Assembly: GCA_913056185.1 (NCBI GenBank)
Contig: CAJXLV010000030.1
Span: 1-47,802, forward strand
Direction of reading: 5' to 3'
Source of the DNA: an uncultured Bacteroidota bacterium
GTDB taxonomy: Bacteria; Bacteroidota; Rhodothermia; Rhodothermales; Salinibacteraceae
Length of the DNA stretch: 47,802 nt
The translations under genes were made by a program, and so were the position numbers. The notes under the pieces were generated by a model, which worked only from the letters and a program-made list of their open reading frames with translations, made no database searches and had not been told where the DNA came from. Below, one piece after another: positions 32,288 through 41,534 of this stretch; position 1 is the first letter of the stretch; each line of letters opens with the position of its first letter.

Positions 32288-35200
32288 TCAGCGAATCACG
32301 CTGATTTTTTCGATGTCGCCCCGAAAGGTCGTTTCTGCTCCCTCAATGCGGACGCGGTAGAGGTAGACGCCGGTCGCCACCCGGTCGCCGTCCTGGTCGC
32401 GTCCGTTCCAGCGCAGGGTATTCCAGCCCACGCGCAGTGGGGCGTCCAGGTGACGTTCTCCGAGCTCGCGCACAAGCCGTCCGGATAGTGTGTAGATGCG
32501 CAGCGAAAAGTCGTCGAGGCGTTCGTTCGCGCCCCCTTCCACCCGAAAGGCAAACGTGGTGCGGGCATTCATCGGGTTGGGATAAGGGTACACGTCGCGA
32601 ATGACCTGCTCTTGCTGCACCCGAAAGCTGCCCTGATACGGCTCCACCGAATTGCCACGGGCATCTTCGGCCTCCACCTTCAGGGTATAGGTCGAGTCGC
32701 GGAGGGGCAGGTCCGGCTCGTACAACAGCCGCAGCGGCTCGGAGCTGCCGGAATCGGGGGGGACAAACGTAAGGGCCTCGCTGGTGAAGGGGATGCGCTC
32801 AAAGAGGGAGCCGAGGGAGGGGGTGCGTACGGGGGCGCCTCCTTTGAGGAAGACCTCGACCTGGCTGGTATCGGTGAGGGGAAGAGGAGAGTTGGCATCG
32901 TCGACCAAAATCTCGAGGGTTGGCTCCGTGGACACAAACGGCAGGCGGGGCGCCTGGAGGCCGACGTTGTCCGGGGTGGCAGGCACTTCGCGGCCGTTGG
33001 CGAGCACGCGCACGGAGGGCGGGGTGTCGTCGCGAGTCACGTACAGGTTGCGGACTGCCGTATTGTTGCTGGGGAGGCGCTCGGGCGGCCCGTCGGCCTG
33101 TGCCTCGGCGGTGAGGACATTGCCCCCGGCCAGCTCCGTGCTCGACAGCGAGAACGTGGTGGTGTCGCGCCCGCCCTCCGGGGCCAGGGCCGAGAGGGTG
33201 TCGGACAGTACGGGGACGGTGGCATTGGCCGCATTGCGCACAGACACGCGAAGGCGGACGGGGGCGCTGGCCACGGGGCCGAAGTTGACCACCGAGACGG
33301 GGGCGGAAACGGAGGCGCCCTGGCGGACGGTATCGGGGAGGGCGGCCAGGCCCGCGGGGTCCACCGCCAGCTCGGGCACGCCCGTGTGCGAGACGCTCCA
33401 CTGCCTGAGCTGCGGCGCGGTGCGCGCAGTGGAGTCCGACAGGGTGGCGCGGAGGTAGAGGTAGGGGTGCGCGGCCGCATCAATGGCGGAGAGGTCCCGC
33501 GTGCCGGAAGGGCCGTTCAGGTTGTCAATGAGCACCGTCGAGTCCGCCGCGAGCACCTGGAGGGCGATGCGGTCACTGGGGTCGGGGGCAGTGCCGCTCC
33601 ATTGAAGAGTGTCCCACGCGCTGGCCGGCCCGATGCGTGTGGAGCGCGTCGTGCCGGAGGCATGCGAAAACCGTATGCGCTCCTGCTGGCCAATCTGGTT
33701 CGTATCGGCGCGGGCTCGTTCGACCGTAGCGGCGGGCTGCCCCTTGCGGGCCTTCAGGGTCCAGAGGTCGTTGTACGTCAACGTATCGATGGCCGTGGAG
33801 TGCGGGGCGTCCGCGGTCGAGCTGGAGCCGAGGGTTTTGAAAAGCGACTTGACGGCGTCGGGGATGTCCGCGGGGCCGCCCTGGCGGGCCAGGTGCCGGG
33901 TGCGCACAAAGACGTAGTCGCCCTGCTGGGCCGTGTTGTCCAGGAAGGCCTCCAGGGCATCGATGGCCGCCTGCCCATCCCCTACGTCATCTTCGTACTG
34001 GTCTTGCAGGTCGTAGGTGGGAAAGGACTCGCTGCCCTTCACGGTGCCGGTGCGCCCGTCCATCACCAGCACCCCAAAGCCAAACTGCAGGTACTCATAA
34101 TTTGCTGTGCCGTCGAGGGTAAAGCCGTGGACGAATGATGCGTTGCCCCGATTGGAGCGGATGCGGACGTTGCGTGGGAAGGTGCCAAAGGCCCAGTCGG
34201 AGGCCGTCCGTTGTAGGCGTGTGCGCGGATTGGCTTCAAACAGGCGGCGTTGCTGCAGCCACGTGGAGGGCGGTCGGGAGGGGGCGACCGTAAACTGAGC
34301 CTCCCTCCAGGCCGCCGCGTCGGCCTCGGCCAGGCGAGCGCGCCAGTAGTAGGTCTGGTTTGGGGACAGGGGGGACGGCGCCCACGTGCCCCGCAGGCCG
34401 CTTACGTCCCGCCGTACCTCGCGGCGGGCAGGGGACGAGAAGTCGGGCACGGTGTCGAGCTGAAGCACGACGGGCACCGCACGCGGGGAGGCGCCGGAGA
34501 TGCCAAATGTGAGGCGGGGGCGCTCCGTAGCCACCGTTCCGAAGGGGGGCGGGGTGAGGAGCGAGACGCCGGTGTCGAACACGACCTGGGTGCGCTCGGC
34601 GGTGTTGTCGGTCTCGTTGCCCTCGTCGTACTCGTTCTCGAGGTCGACAGCGACGCGGAACGTGTTGGGGCCGATTGTGCGCTCGTCCAGATCGAAGGAG
34701 AAAGAGAGGGTTTTTTCGAGCCGGAAGCGATCGAGGCGACGGGTGCGCCGGGTCACCGTGCCGTCCGGCTGTTGCCAAGTGAGGCGGGCCGTAACGCTGT
34801 CCCGCGGAATGAGGCCGCGGTTTTGGAGGCGCACCTCCACCGTAAGTTCGTCGGAGGGAACGGGCGTGGCGGGCGTCGTGGAGATGAGGCTGGGCGCGAC
34901 GTGGAAATCCGGGCGTGTGGGCAGGGCAATGTTTGTGGCCGGATCGCCCAGGAGGCCGTACTGCAGAAGGTGCTTTACGTAAAAGTCGCTGTTCCCAAAG
35001 TCATCATTGATCTCCGCTTTGGCCTCCTGGATGGCGGTGCCGAGCACGCGCATGGTGTCGACGAAGACCCGCTCCACGAGCGCATCGTTGATGCGGGCCG
35101 ACGGGATGAGGTTGCCGAGGGCCGATTCGCCGAAGTGCGCGATGCCGCCGTTGAGGGCGCCGTCGCGCGGGGTGCCATCGGGCCGCACGGAGCCGACCAC

Positions 35201-37321
35201 GATCTGCTCACCGAGCGACGGGGCGCTTTTTTGCTCGAAGCGCCCGCCGGCGAACGAGCCGGTGCGGCAGCCGAGAGAGATGGCGATGGGCAGGCGCCCG
35301 GAATTTTGCCATTCGGCCGGTGGGTCCGTCACGATTTCCCAGGTTTGAGCGGCGGAGTGGCCGAAGTAGTTGAGCCAGCCCGCGCCCTCTTCGAGGTCGA
35401 CGGCGAGAGAGTCCTGGAAGCTGGCATCGAGGGCATCGTTCACCTTCTTGTAATACTGAAGCGTATCGGCTCCGGTGTGCACCGGCACCGGGTCGCCGTC
35501 GATGTTGGCCACCGTATCCGCCGCAATTTCTCCCCAGCGGTCGGAGTAGAACTGAAGCTGGTTTTGCTCGCTCGCGTTGGTGCCACCAGCGAGGAGGAGC
35601 ATGCGCTTTGTCCAGCGGGCGGGCGGGGCGGTTTCGTACGCCTGCAGCTTGTCCACAAAGAGCTCGCCCTGCGCCACGGACCGCACCGGGATGCGCCCCA
35701 CGGCCAGCAGCTCCGACCAGTCGTTGGGCCCGTCGGCCTGCATGGCAAACCAGCCGTCCGAGGGCGCGTAGCCGAACGAGGGGACGCTCCACTCCGGAGA
35801 GAGCGTGTCGACCGAGCCGTCGCGGATCGGATACTGTGCGTCGGCAAAGATGGAGAGGAAGCGGGGAGCGGGGCTCCAGGCCTGCGTCGCCCGCACGAAG
35901 CGCCGGATGGCAATGGGAGTGGGGCGGCCGTAGTCAAATTCGTCGAAGACGTTCTGCACAAGGGCGACCTCCACCTGGTAGCCGTCGTGCGACCGCCGGT
36001 GGGCCGCCAGCTGCTGGGCCGCGGGCAGCAGCGCCTCGGTGGTGAGGAGCACGTAGTCGGCCCCGTGGGCGGTTGGGGTGGACCAGTTGCTCGGGGCGTC
36101 GGGCTCGATGGTGGCAGGGCTTCGGTATCCACTGCTCCCAACGGCCCAAAAGGGGGTTCCCGCGGTGGACGGATTCGCCGAGACGAGCGCCGTATCGTCC
36201 TCGATGGCGGCACTGTAGAGACGGGCGTCTTTCGGGCTGTACACGCGCACCGAGTCGCCTGCGTGGCCGGTCAGGGCAAAGGTCTGGGCTCCGGTGGTGG
36301 GCGCTACGAACCGTTGTCGGTTGTTTTGTGCGGAGAGGGTTCGCGTGTAAACCGCTTCTGCCCAATCGAACAGTACGTAGTTGGGCGTGCTGGCGGGGGC
36401 GCGGCAGTTGCGCGCCTCCGAAAAGTTGTCGTTATAGGAAGTAAGGCGGAGCGTGAGGTCCGTGCCTGGGAGCCGCGACTGAGAAAGAGAGACCGCAGCG
36501 GTGGTGCGGGTTGCATTGCGCCACCGTACGGTGGTGAGTGGCTCAAAGGCCTGGCCGCCCCCGGGTTGTTGGAGTTTGCCCTCCACCTCTACGCGGTGGC
36601 ACGAGTTGGTGGCAGCGTCGAAGCGGAGCCGGAGGGTGAGGGAATCATCGGTGGCCGTGCGCCGCCCCACCGGCAGGGCGTACGTGTCCGAGATGGGGGC
36701 GGTGTCGTTGTGGCGAAACCGGTGCCAGTAGTAGCCTTCCGACCGGGTGTAGAGCGGATTGCCCGTCTGCCCGGAGCGGCCGAAGTAGTAGTGCCGATCT
36801 TCTTCAATGCGGGCCGTATCGCGAAGGGCTGTGGTGGGGGGAGCCGTGGGCGCGGGGCCCTCGTCGTAGCGACGGCCGTCGGGCCCGCCCCACGTCATCC
36901 AGTAGTGGGTGGTGTCGCTGTAGAGGCTGCGGGCCGTGCTACTGGGCGCGTCCGCCTCCGCGTAGGCCCAGGCCTCGTCCGTGCCCCGGTTGCGGCGGCC
37001 TACGAACGCGATCGTGTCGGTGGGGTCGAGCGTGCCGTCCGCGGCGCCCTGTACCTCGATGGGCACCTCCGTGCCGTTCTCAATCAGCCGGAGCGTCCGG
37101 GGCTCGATGTCCGACAGGCGGGTGCCGCCCGGCAGGGCGGACTGAAGGCTGCTGGCCGAGACGCGGTAGACGCCGTCGCGGGTGACGTTGATTTTGACGT
37201 GAGGGGCGCCGGGCTCGTACCACGAGGCGTCGTAGCCGTCGCTGGGCTGTGCTGCCGCGGTAGGGCACAGCAGGACGCCGCACAGGAGAGCAATCCAGAA
37301 GGAGCGGGGGGAGGAGCGCAT
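32288..37321 (-). CDS. C25 gingipain/PorU-like peptidase with ILEI-like domain
   Basis: A 1677-residue exported protein. Signal peptide to TAAAQ (25); a PorU-like N-terminal region (WYEPGAPHVKINVTRDGVYRV); C25 catalytic domain (about 420-800) with His655 (NYFGHSA) and Cys685 (ISLGCRTGSF), spaced as in gingipains; two CARDB-like beta domains (about 815-915 and 1330-1440); between them a segment (about 1045-1170) resembling ILEI/FAM3 domains (GFGVLVMDGRTGTV, GDYVFVRTRHLA, AVKSLFKTLGSSS); and a C-terminal type IX sorting domain (YPYPNPMNARTTFAF to the end). PorU is the T9SS sortase that cleaves substrates and joins them to A-LPS; this protein is longer than usual PorU, so a paralogous substrate protease is the alternative. 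It lies 42 bp after a GT4 gene on the same strand. Confidence 0.88.
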   Translation of the reverse strand: MRSSPRSFWIALLCGVLLCPTAAAQPSDGYDASWYEPGAPHVKINVTRDGVYRVSASSLQSALPGGTRLSDIEPRTLRLIENGTEVPIEVQGAADGTLDPTDTIAFVGRRNRGTDEAWAYAEADAPSSTARSLYSDTTHYWMTWGGPDGRRYDEGPAPTAPPTTALRDTARIEEDRHYYFGRSGQTGNPLYTRSEGYYWHRFRHNDTAPISDTYALPVGRRTATDDSLTLRLRFDAATNSCHRVEVEGKLQQPGGGQAFEPLTTVRWRNATRTTAAVSLSQSRLPGTDLTLRLTSYNDNFSEARNCRAPASTPNYVLFDWAEAVYTRTLSAQNNRQRFVAPTTGAQTFALTGHAGDSVRVYSPKDARLYSAAIEDDTALVSANPSTAGTPFWAVGSSGYRSPATIEPDAPSNWSTPTAHGADYVLLTTEALLPAAQQLAAHRRSHDGYQVEVALVQNVFDEFDYGRPTPIAIRRFVRATQAWSPAPRFLSIFADAQYPIRDGSVDTLSPEWSVPSFGYAPSDGWFAMQADGPNDWSELLAVGRIPVRSVAQGELFVDKLQAYETAPPARWTKRMLLLAGGTNASEQNQLQFYSDRWGEIAADTVANIDGDPVPVHTGADTLQYYKKVNDALDASFQDSLAVDLEEGAGWLNYFGHSAAQTWEIVTDPPAEWQNSGRLPIAISLGCRTGSFAGGRFEQKSAPSLGEQIVVGSVRPDGTPRDGALNGGIAHFGESALGNLIPSARINDALVERVFVDTMRVLGTAIQEAKAEINDDFGNSDFYVKHLLQYGLLGDPATNIALPTRPDFHVAPSLISTTPATPVPSDELTVEVRLQNRGLIPRDSVTARLTWQQPDGTVTRRTRRLDRFRLEKTLSFSFDLDERTIGPNTFRVAVDLENEYDEGNETDNTAERTQVVFDTGVSLLTPPPFGTVATERPRLTFGISGASPRAVPVVLQLDTVPDFSSPARREVRRDVSGLRGTWAPSPLSPNQTYYWRARLAEADAAAWREAQFTVAPSRPPSTWLQQRRLFEANPRTRLQRTASDWAFGTFPRNVRIRSNRGNASFVHGFTLDGTANYEYLQFGFGVLVMDGRTGTVKGSESFPTYDLQDQYEDDVGDGQAAIDALEAFLDNTAQQGDYVFVRTRHLARQGGPADIPDAVKSLFKTLGSSSTADAPHSTAIDTLTYNDLWTLKARKGQPAATVERARADTNQIGQQERIRFSHASGTTRSTRIGPASAWDTLQWSGTAPDPSDRIALQVLAADSTVLIDNLNGPSGTRDLSAIDAAAHPYLYLRATLSDSTARTAPQLRQWSVSHTGVPELAVDPAGLAALPDTVRQGASVSAPVSVVNFGPVASAPVRLRVSVRNAANATVPVLSDTLSALAPEGGRDTTTFSLSSTELAGGNVLTAEAQADGPPERLPSNNTAVRNLYVTRDDTPPSVRVLANGREVPATPDNVGLQAPRLPFVSTEPTLEILVDDANSPLPLTDTSQVEVFLKGGAPVRTPSLGSLFERIPFTSEALTFVPPDSGSSEPLRLLYEPDLPLRDSTYTLKVEAEDARGNSVEPYQGSFRVQQEQVIRDVYPYPNPMNARTTFAFRVEGGANERLDDFSLRIYTLSGRLVRELGERHLDAPLRVGWNTLRWNGRDQDGDRVATGVYLYRVRIEGAETTFRGDIEKISVIR

Positions 37322-37363
37322 AGAAGGCCAGAACGAAGGGCTGCGACGACGTTGGGGGCATGG

Positions 37364-38536
37364 TCAGGCGTCCGCGCGTGCCCGACGGTAGAATGATCGC
37401 GTGCGCTGAACGAAAGGTTCCGGTCCGTACTCGTCCAGCACGTAGGCCCGAATCCGGTCCGGATCGTATTCCGACCATCGATCTCGCATTGTGCGGAGGG
37501 CCTCGGCGAGCGCCGCTGGGGCATTGGGGGGCACGAGGCACCCTGTCGCCTCCGTGACAATGTCCTCGGGGCCGCCGCACCGCGTAGCCACCACGGGCAG
37601 GCCAGTTGCCATGGCTTCCACGAGTACCACCCCAAAGGTCTCGTGGCGACTGGCCAACACGAACGCGTGGGCGTTCCACAGCGCCTCGCGGACCCCCCTG
37701 CGTGGCTGAGCGCCCAGAAACGAGACCTTCGCCCCCAGCCCCAGCCGGTCCGCCTGCCGAGTGAGGGCAGCGCGCCGGGGTCCGTCTCCCACAATCGTCA
37801 GCAGCACGTCCGGCGCCCCGTTGAAGGCAGCCCGAAACGCCTCCAGCAGAGCCGAGAGGTTTTTTCGGGCATTTAGGTGGGCCACGGTGACGAGCCGAAA
37901 CGGAGGCGGGGAGGGGCGCGGACGGTCGGGCAGGGAAAACTGGGCGGGACAGACGGGGTTCGGGATCACATCGATGGAGGCAGGGTCCGCGAGTGCCCGG
38001 CGGGCCATCGTATCTCGCAGGGCCGTGCTGACCGCCGCAAGGCCGGCCGCGTGCCGGACGCCCTCTTCCACCAGGGGCCACCGCCAGGCGGTCACCGCAT
38101 CGCGCTGCAGCCCCGAGTAGTGCTCCGTAAGCACGTACGGAACGGCGAGAGCGTCCCCAATCCGTGCGGCAGCGGCCCCGGCCCAGCGGGCGCTGTGTGC
38201 GTGAATCAGGTCGGGGACGCCGCGGCGGTCGGCGTAGCGACGGGCCAGGCGCACCGCACTGCGAATGCGGAGACGCACGCCGGGCGGAAAGCGCCACCAC
38301 ACGTTCCACCCGTGGCGGCGAAGGGTTGGGAGGGCCTCCCCGGTCGTCCACTCCGTCTGAAAGTGATTTCGGCGGAGGGCCGCCACGGAGAGGCGACGCA
38401 GGCTTTGGTGTTCGGGGTAGACCACGCCCATCGTCAGGCCGTGTTCGTGGAGCATCCGGGCCTGCTCAGCGAAGTAGATGCCCTGCCGCGGGGCCTCCGT
38501 CGTTGGGTACCAGGAGGGAACCACGAGGACGTGCAT
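37364..38536 (-). CDS. Family 4 glycosyltransferase
   Basis: The 390-residue product has a GT-B layout: VLVVPSWYPTTEAPRQGIYF at the start, LIHAHSARWAG, the acceptor-domain TEHYSG, VTVAHLNARKNLSALLEAF entering the donor domain, and HETFGVVLVEAMATGLPVVA with the GT4 glutamates. The start MHVLVV at 38536 is standard. It lies between the dehydratase and C25 peptidase genes, same strand, with repeat element C just upstream. Donor and acceptor unknown. Confidence 0.92.
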   Translation of the reverse strand: MHVLVVPSWYPTTEAPRQGIYFAEQARMLHEHGLTMGVVYPEHQSLRRLSVAALRRNHFQTEWTTGEALPTLRRHGWNVWWRFPPGVRLRIRSAVRLARRYADRRGVPDLIHAHSARWAGAAAARIGDALAVPYVLTEHYSGLQRDAVTAWRWPLVEEGVRHAAGLAAVSTALRDTMARRALADPASIDVIPNPVCPAQFSLPDRPRPSPPPFRLVTVAHLNARKNLSALLEAFRAAFNGAPDVLLTIVGDGPRRAALTRQADRLGLGAKVSFLGAQPRRGVREALWNAHAFVLASRHETFGVVLVEAMATGLPVVATRCGGPEDIVTEATGCLVPPNAPAALAEALRTMRDRWSEYDPDRIRAYVLDEYGPEPFVQRTRSFYRRARADA

Positions 38537-38544
38537 GGGAAGAT

Positions 38545-38641
38545 TGATGCGTGAAAAGTGATGCCTGAGAGATGGTGCGTGCGGGGGATGCTCTTCAACC
38601 CACGCGCTCGGTTCGAATCACGATTTACGGATCACGCATCA
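38545..38641. repeat. TGATGCGTGA inverted element (C)
   Basis: TGATGCGTGA (38545-38554) has a perfect inverted copy TCACGCATCA (38632-38641). Between them are further GTGATGC and ATCACG words. The final TCA is the minus-strand TGA stop of the dehydratase gene. It shares both arm words with element B. Confidence 0.8.
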
Positions 38642-40225
38642 TCCACGGTTGATCGAAGAAGGGGGCGGCGAGGGAGCGTCCGCCCTTTCACGGCCGTCAG
38701 GCTGTGTGTTGAGCAGCAGCGTTCGCAGCTGCTCGCGCGAGGCGCGGGTGGGGCCCGATGCCGACTGGAGGCGCTGCAGAAACGCGTCCAGCTGCGTGCG
38801 CGAGAATGGAGAGGGGCCGCCAAGCCCGAGGATGCTCGGATGGGAGGTGTCGTGGAGCGTCTCCGCGGTGCGCACCAGCTCCTCTCGGAGCTTCTCGCCC
38901 GGGCGTCGCCCCACATACTCGATCATGGCCTTGGGGTCGGCATGCGGGTACCACCGGGTGATCAGTTGCTCGGCCAGCCACTGGATGCGGATCGGGTCGC
39001 CCATCCGGAAGATATAGGCCGGATGTTCGTCCAGCAACAGGGTGTGCAGGATGAGCCCGCAGGCCTCCTCCGGGCTCATGAAGTAGCGCTCCATGTCGGG
39101 GTGTGTGACCGGAAGCGGCTCTCCGGCGGCGAGTTTTTTTTCGAACCGGGGGACCACGCTGCCGTGCGACCCAAAGACATTGCCGAAGCGGACCGTGGTG
39201 CAGTGGGGCGGAGCGTCGGCGGTGCGCACGTACCACTCCGCCAACCGTTTGGTGGCACCCATCACGTTGACCGGGCGCACCGCCTTGTCGGTGGAGACAA
39301 AGACGAACCGGTCTACGCTGTGCGTTGCGCAGAGATGGAGCAGATGGACGGTGGCCATGGTATTGTTGCGGAACGCCTCCGCTGGGTGGCGCTCCATAAG
39401 GGGGACGTGCTTGTAGGCCGCTGCGTGGAGCACCACATCCGGCTGCAGGCGGCGGAAGAGGTCGTCCATGAGGGCGGCATCGCGCACGTCGGCAATGCAA
39501 AACTCGAGGTCGCCGTCGTAAGAGAGGGGACGGACCGCCGTTTCGAGGCGGTAGAGGTGATGCTCGCTCACGTCCACCAGTGCCAGCCGAAACGGGTTGA
39601 GGGCAACGAGCTGGCGGCTCAGCTCAGCACCGATGGACCCTCCGGCGCCGGTGACCAGCACCGTGCGGTCCGACAGCGTGTGGCGCAGAGAATCGCGATC
39701 GATGTCTGCGGGCGGACGGGGGACGAGGTCGCTGAGGTGGACGGCCGGGGTAGTTTGGCCGAAGGACTCCGTGCGGGGGGGAGGGGAAAGGGATTCCAGG
39801 AGGTAGCGGGCGAGTGCACGCAGGCCCAGCACGCCCACCAGGGCCACGAGGCCGAGCACAGCCATCACGCCCCGGGGCGGGACGTCCGCCGGGGCGATTG
39901 CATAGCTCAAAAGAATGGACGTTGCCCAGGCCCCAACCAGCCACAGGCCGACCCGCAGAAACGCAGACAGGTGCATGAGGCGGGGCGACTGGCGGTAGAG
40001 GCCACTGGCTGCCAGCGCGAGGCCGTGAACACCCACCGCAAGAACGGACGCAGTGCCCCACTCCGTCGTATGAGGCAGCGCCCACTGCCCGAGACGAATG
40101 CGGTAGCCCAGCAGGAGCCCCCCGTAGAGCACGAAGAGATCCGGCCCTGCCAGCAAGAGAGACAGTCGTCCCCGCCTTCTGAGCCAAGAAGCAGCGCTGC
40201 GCACGGCTGTCGAAAGCGAGGACAT
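38639..40225 (-). CDS. UDP-sugar 4,6-dehydratase, PglF/WbpM type, short form
   Basis: Probably converts UDP-GlcNAc to the 4-keto-6-deoxy sugar, the first step of bacillosamine-type synthesis. The 528-residue product has four N-terminal membrane helices (about 25-140), then the SDR domain: TGAGGSIGAE (192-201), AAAYKHVPLME, STDKAV (311-316) and VMGATK (321-326), where Met replaces the usual catalytic Tyr as in WbpM and PglF. Normally about 120 residues of a CoA-binding-like Rossmann domain lie between helices and SDR; here only about 45 residues do. The ATG at 40225 starts MSSLSTAVRS. Next genes on the strand are GT4s. Confidence 0.9.
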   Translation of the reverse strand: MSSLSTAVRSAASWLRRRGRLSLLLAGPDLFVLYGGLLLGYRIRLGQWALPHTTEWGTASVLAVGVHGLALAASGLYRQSPRLMHLSAFLRVGLWLVGAWATSILLSYAIAPADVPPRGVMAVLGLVALVGVLGLRALARYLLESLSPPPRTESFGQTTPAVHLSDLVPRPPADIDRDSLRHTLSDRTVLVTGAGGSIGAELSRQLVALNPFRLALVDVSEHHLYRLETAVRPLSYDGDLEFCIADVRDAALMDDLFRRLQPDVVLHAAAYKHVPLMERHPAEAFRNNTMATVHLLHLCATHSVDRFVFVSTDKAVRPVNVMGATKRLAEWYVRTADAPPHCTTVRFGNVFGSHGSVVPRFEKKLAAGEPLPVTHPDMERYFMSPEEACGLILHTLLLDEHPAYIFRMGDPIRIQWLAEQLITRWYPHADPKAMIEYVGRRPGEKLREELVRTAETLHDTSHPSILGLGGPSPFSRTQLDAFLQRLQSASGPTRASREQLRTLLLNTQPDGRERADAPSPPPSSINRG

Positions 40226-40275
40226 GAGGCAGAAAGGGTAGGCAAAAGAATACCAGTTGGGCGGTGGCGTGCACG

Positions 40276-41478
40276 TCAGGCGGTCGCAGCGGTGCGCTCG
40301 ATCAGCGCAGCGTACCGGTCCATGAGGCGCGAGCGGTCGAACCGTCGGTGAGCGACAGTTCGAGCGGCACGGCCCGCGGCCGCGAGTGACGGGGGCGATG
40401 CAAGGATTGCGTGCAGCGCACTGGCAAGGTGCCCGGGGGACTCGGGCGGCACGAACCATCCGCAGTCGTGCTCTTTCACAAACCGCTTCGTCCACCCGGG
40501 GTTCGTCACCACCACGGGGGTGCCGGTGGCGAGGCTGTCGAAGAACTTGCCGGGGGCATTGGCGGCCAGCACCGGGCGATCGAGGAAGGAGACGAGCGAG
40601 AGGTCGGCGCGTGCGAACAGGGCGAGCGTCTTCGGGTGGGGGAGCGGAGGGAGCCGTCGAATCGCGGTGTGCTGCTGCGCCGCACGCTGTACCGTAGAGG
40701 CATGATAGCCATCGCCCGCGAAGGCCACAAGCACGTCTGAGCGCCGGGCAAGGAGGCGCCGGGCCGCCGCCACGAGTGTAGGAAGAGCGTTGGCCCGGCC
40801 GAAGGAGCCGGCGTAAAGCACCAGAAAGCGGCGGTCGAGGGCGAAGCGTTCTTCGATTTCGGTTTGCGCCTCCACGCCCACGTCGCCGAGGAGGTCGAAG
40901 TCGGTCCCGTACTCGATCGTGCGGACAGCCGTAGACGGGGCCCGTGCGCGAACATGCCGTTCCATATCGGGCGAGAGCGTGACCACCTGCGCTGCGCTCC
41001 GGTACAGCGCCGCTTCGGCCCACCGCAGGAGCGTGTGCAGGCCATAGTCCGGCACTGCGCCCATCTGGATGGGGAAGGCGGGCCAGAGGTCGCGCACCTC
41101 AAAGACCCAGGGAATGCCGCGAAGACGCGCCACCGCCCCGGCCGCCGCGGCGGCCGTTAGGGGCGTCGACGAACCCACGATGAGGTCGGGGCGGGGCATC
41201 TGTAGGCCGTGCCGGAGGGCACGGGCGGCGTATTGAAAAAAAGACGCCAATCGTTCTGGGGCCGACATCGAATTGTCATAGGGCACGTCGAAGCGCACAA
41301 GCTCCACGCCCGGCGGCGCCCACGGAAAGCGGTGCGCCTGTCGCGTTTCCTCCCACGCCCGGGTGGTCACCACCGTCACGTCGTGGTCCCGTCCCAGCCG
41401 GCGCGCCAGTGCGTAGGGCCGCGCCGCGGTGGGGCAGTCGGGCGTGTGGTAATGTTGGAGGAAGAGGGCAATACGCAC
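40276..41478 (-). CDS. Family 4 glycosyltransferase, WbuB-like
   Basis: The 400-residue product begins VRIALFLQHYHTPDCPTAAR and contains VTVVTTRAWEETRQ, VFEVRDLWPAFPIQMG, FLVLYAGSFGRANALPTLV and APGKFFDSLATGTPVVVTNPG, typical of GT4 enzymes acting on lipid-linked acetamido sugars (WbuB/fucosamine type). GTG at 41478 was chosen because the upstream frame is not conserved. It lies 50 bp upstream of the dehydratase gene on its strand and 56 bp after the acetyltransferase. Substrate by analogy only. Confidence 0.9.
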   Translation of the reverse strand: MRIALFLQHYHTPDCPTAARPYALARRLGRDHDVTVVTTRAWEETRQAHRFPWAPPGVELVRFDVPYDNSMSAPERLASFFQYAARALRHGLQMPRPDLIVGSSTPLTAAAAAGAVARLRGIPWVFEVRDLWPAFPIQMGAVPDYGLHTLLRWAEAALYRSAAQVVTLSPDMERHVRARAPSTAVRTIEYGTDFDLLGDVGVEAQTEIEERFALDRRFLVLYAGSFGRANALPTLVAAARRLLARRSDVLVAFAGDGYHASTVQRAAQQHTAIRRLPPLPHPKTLALFARADLSLVSFLDRPVLAANAPGKFFDSLATGTPVVVTNPGWTKRFVKEHDCGWFVPPESPGHLASALHAILASPPSLAAAGRAARTVAHRRFDRSRLMDRYAALIERTAATA

Positions 41479-41534
41479 AGGATGCGCAGGAGCCGGGGAA
41501 GGGCAGGACAGGTGCGGAGACGGGCCGGGCGGGC

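Noticed and set aside
34250-37396. 1048-codon open frame antisense to the C25 peptidase gene
   Set aside because: It mirrors a GC-rich gene, has no motifs, and its composition (Gly/Arg/His/Val-rich) is that of an antisense shadow.
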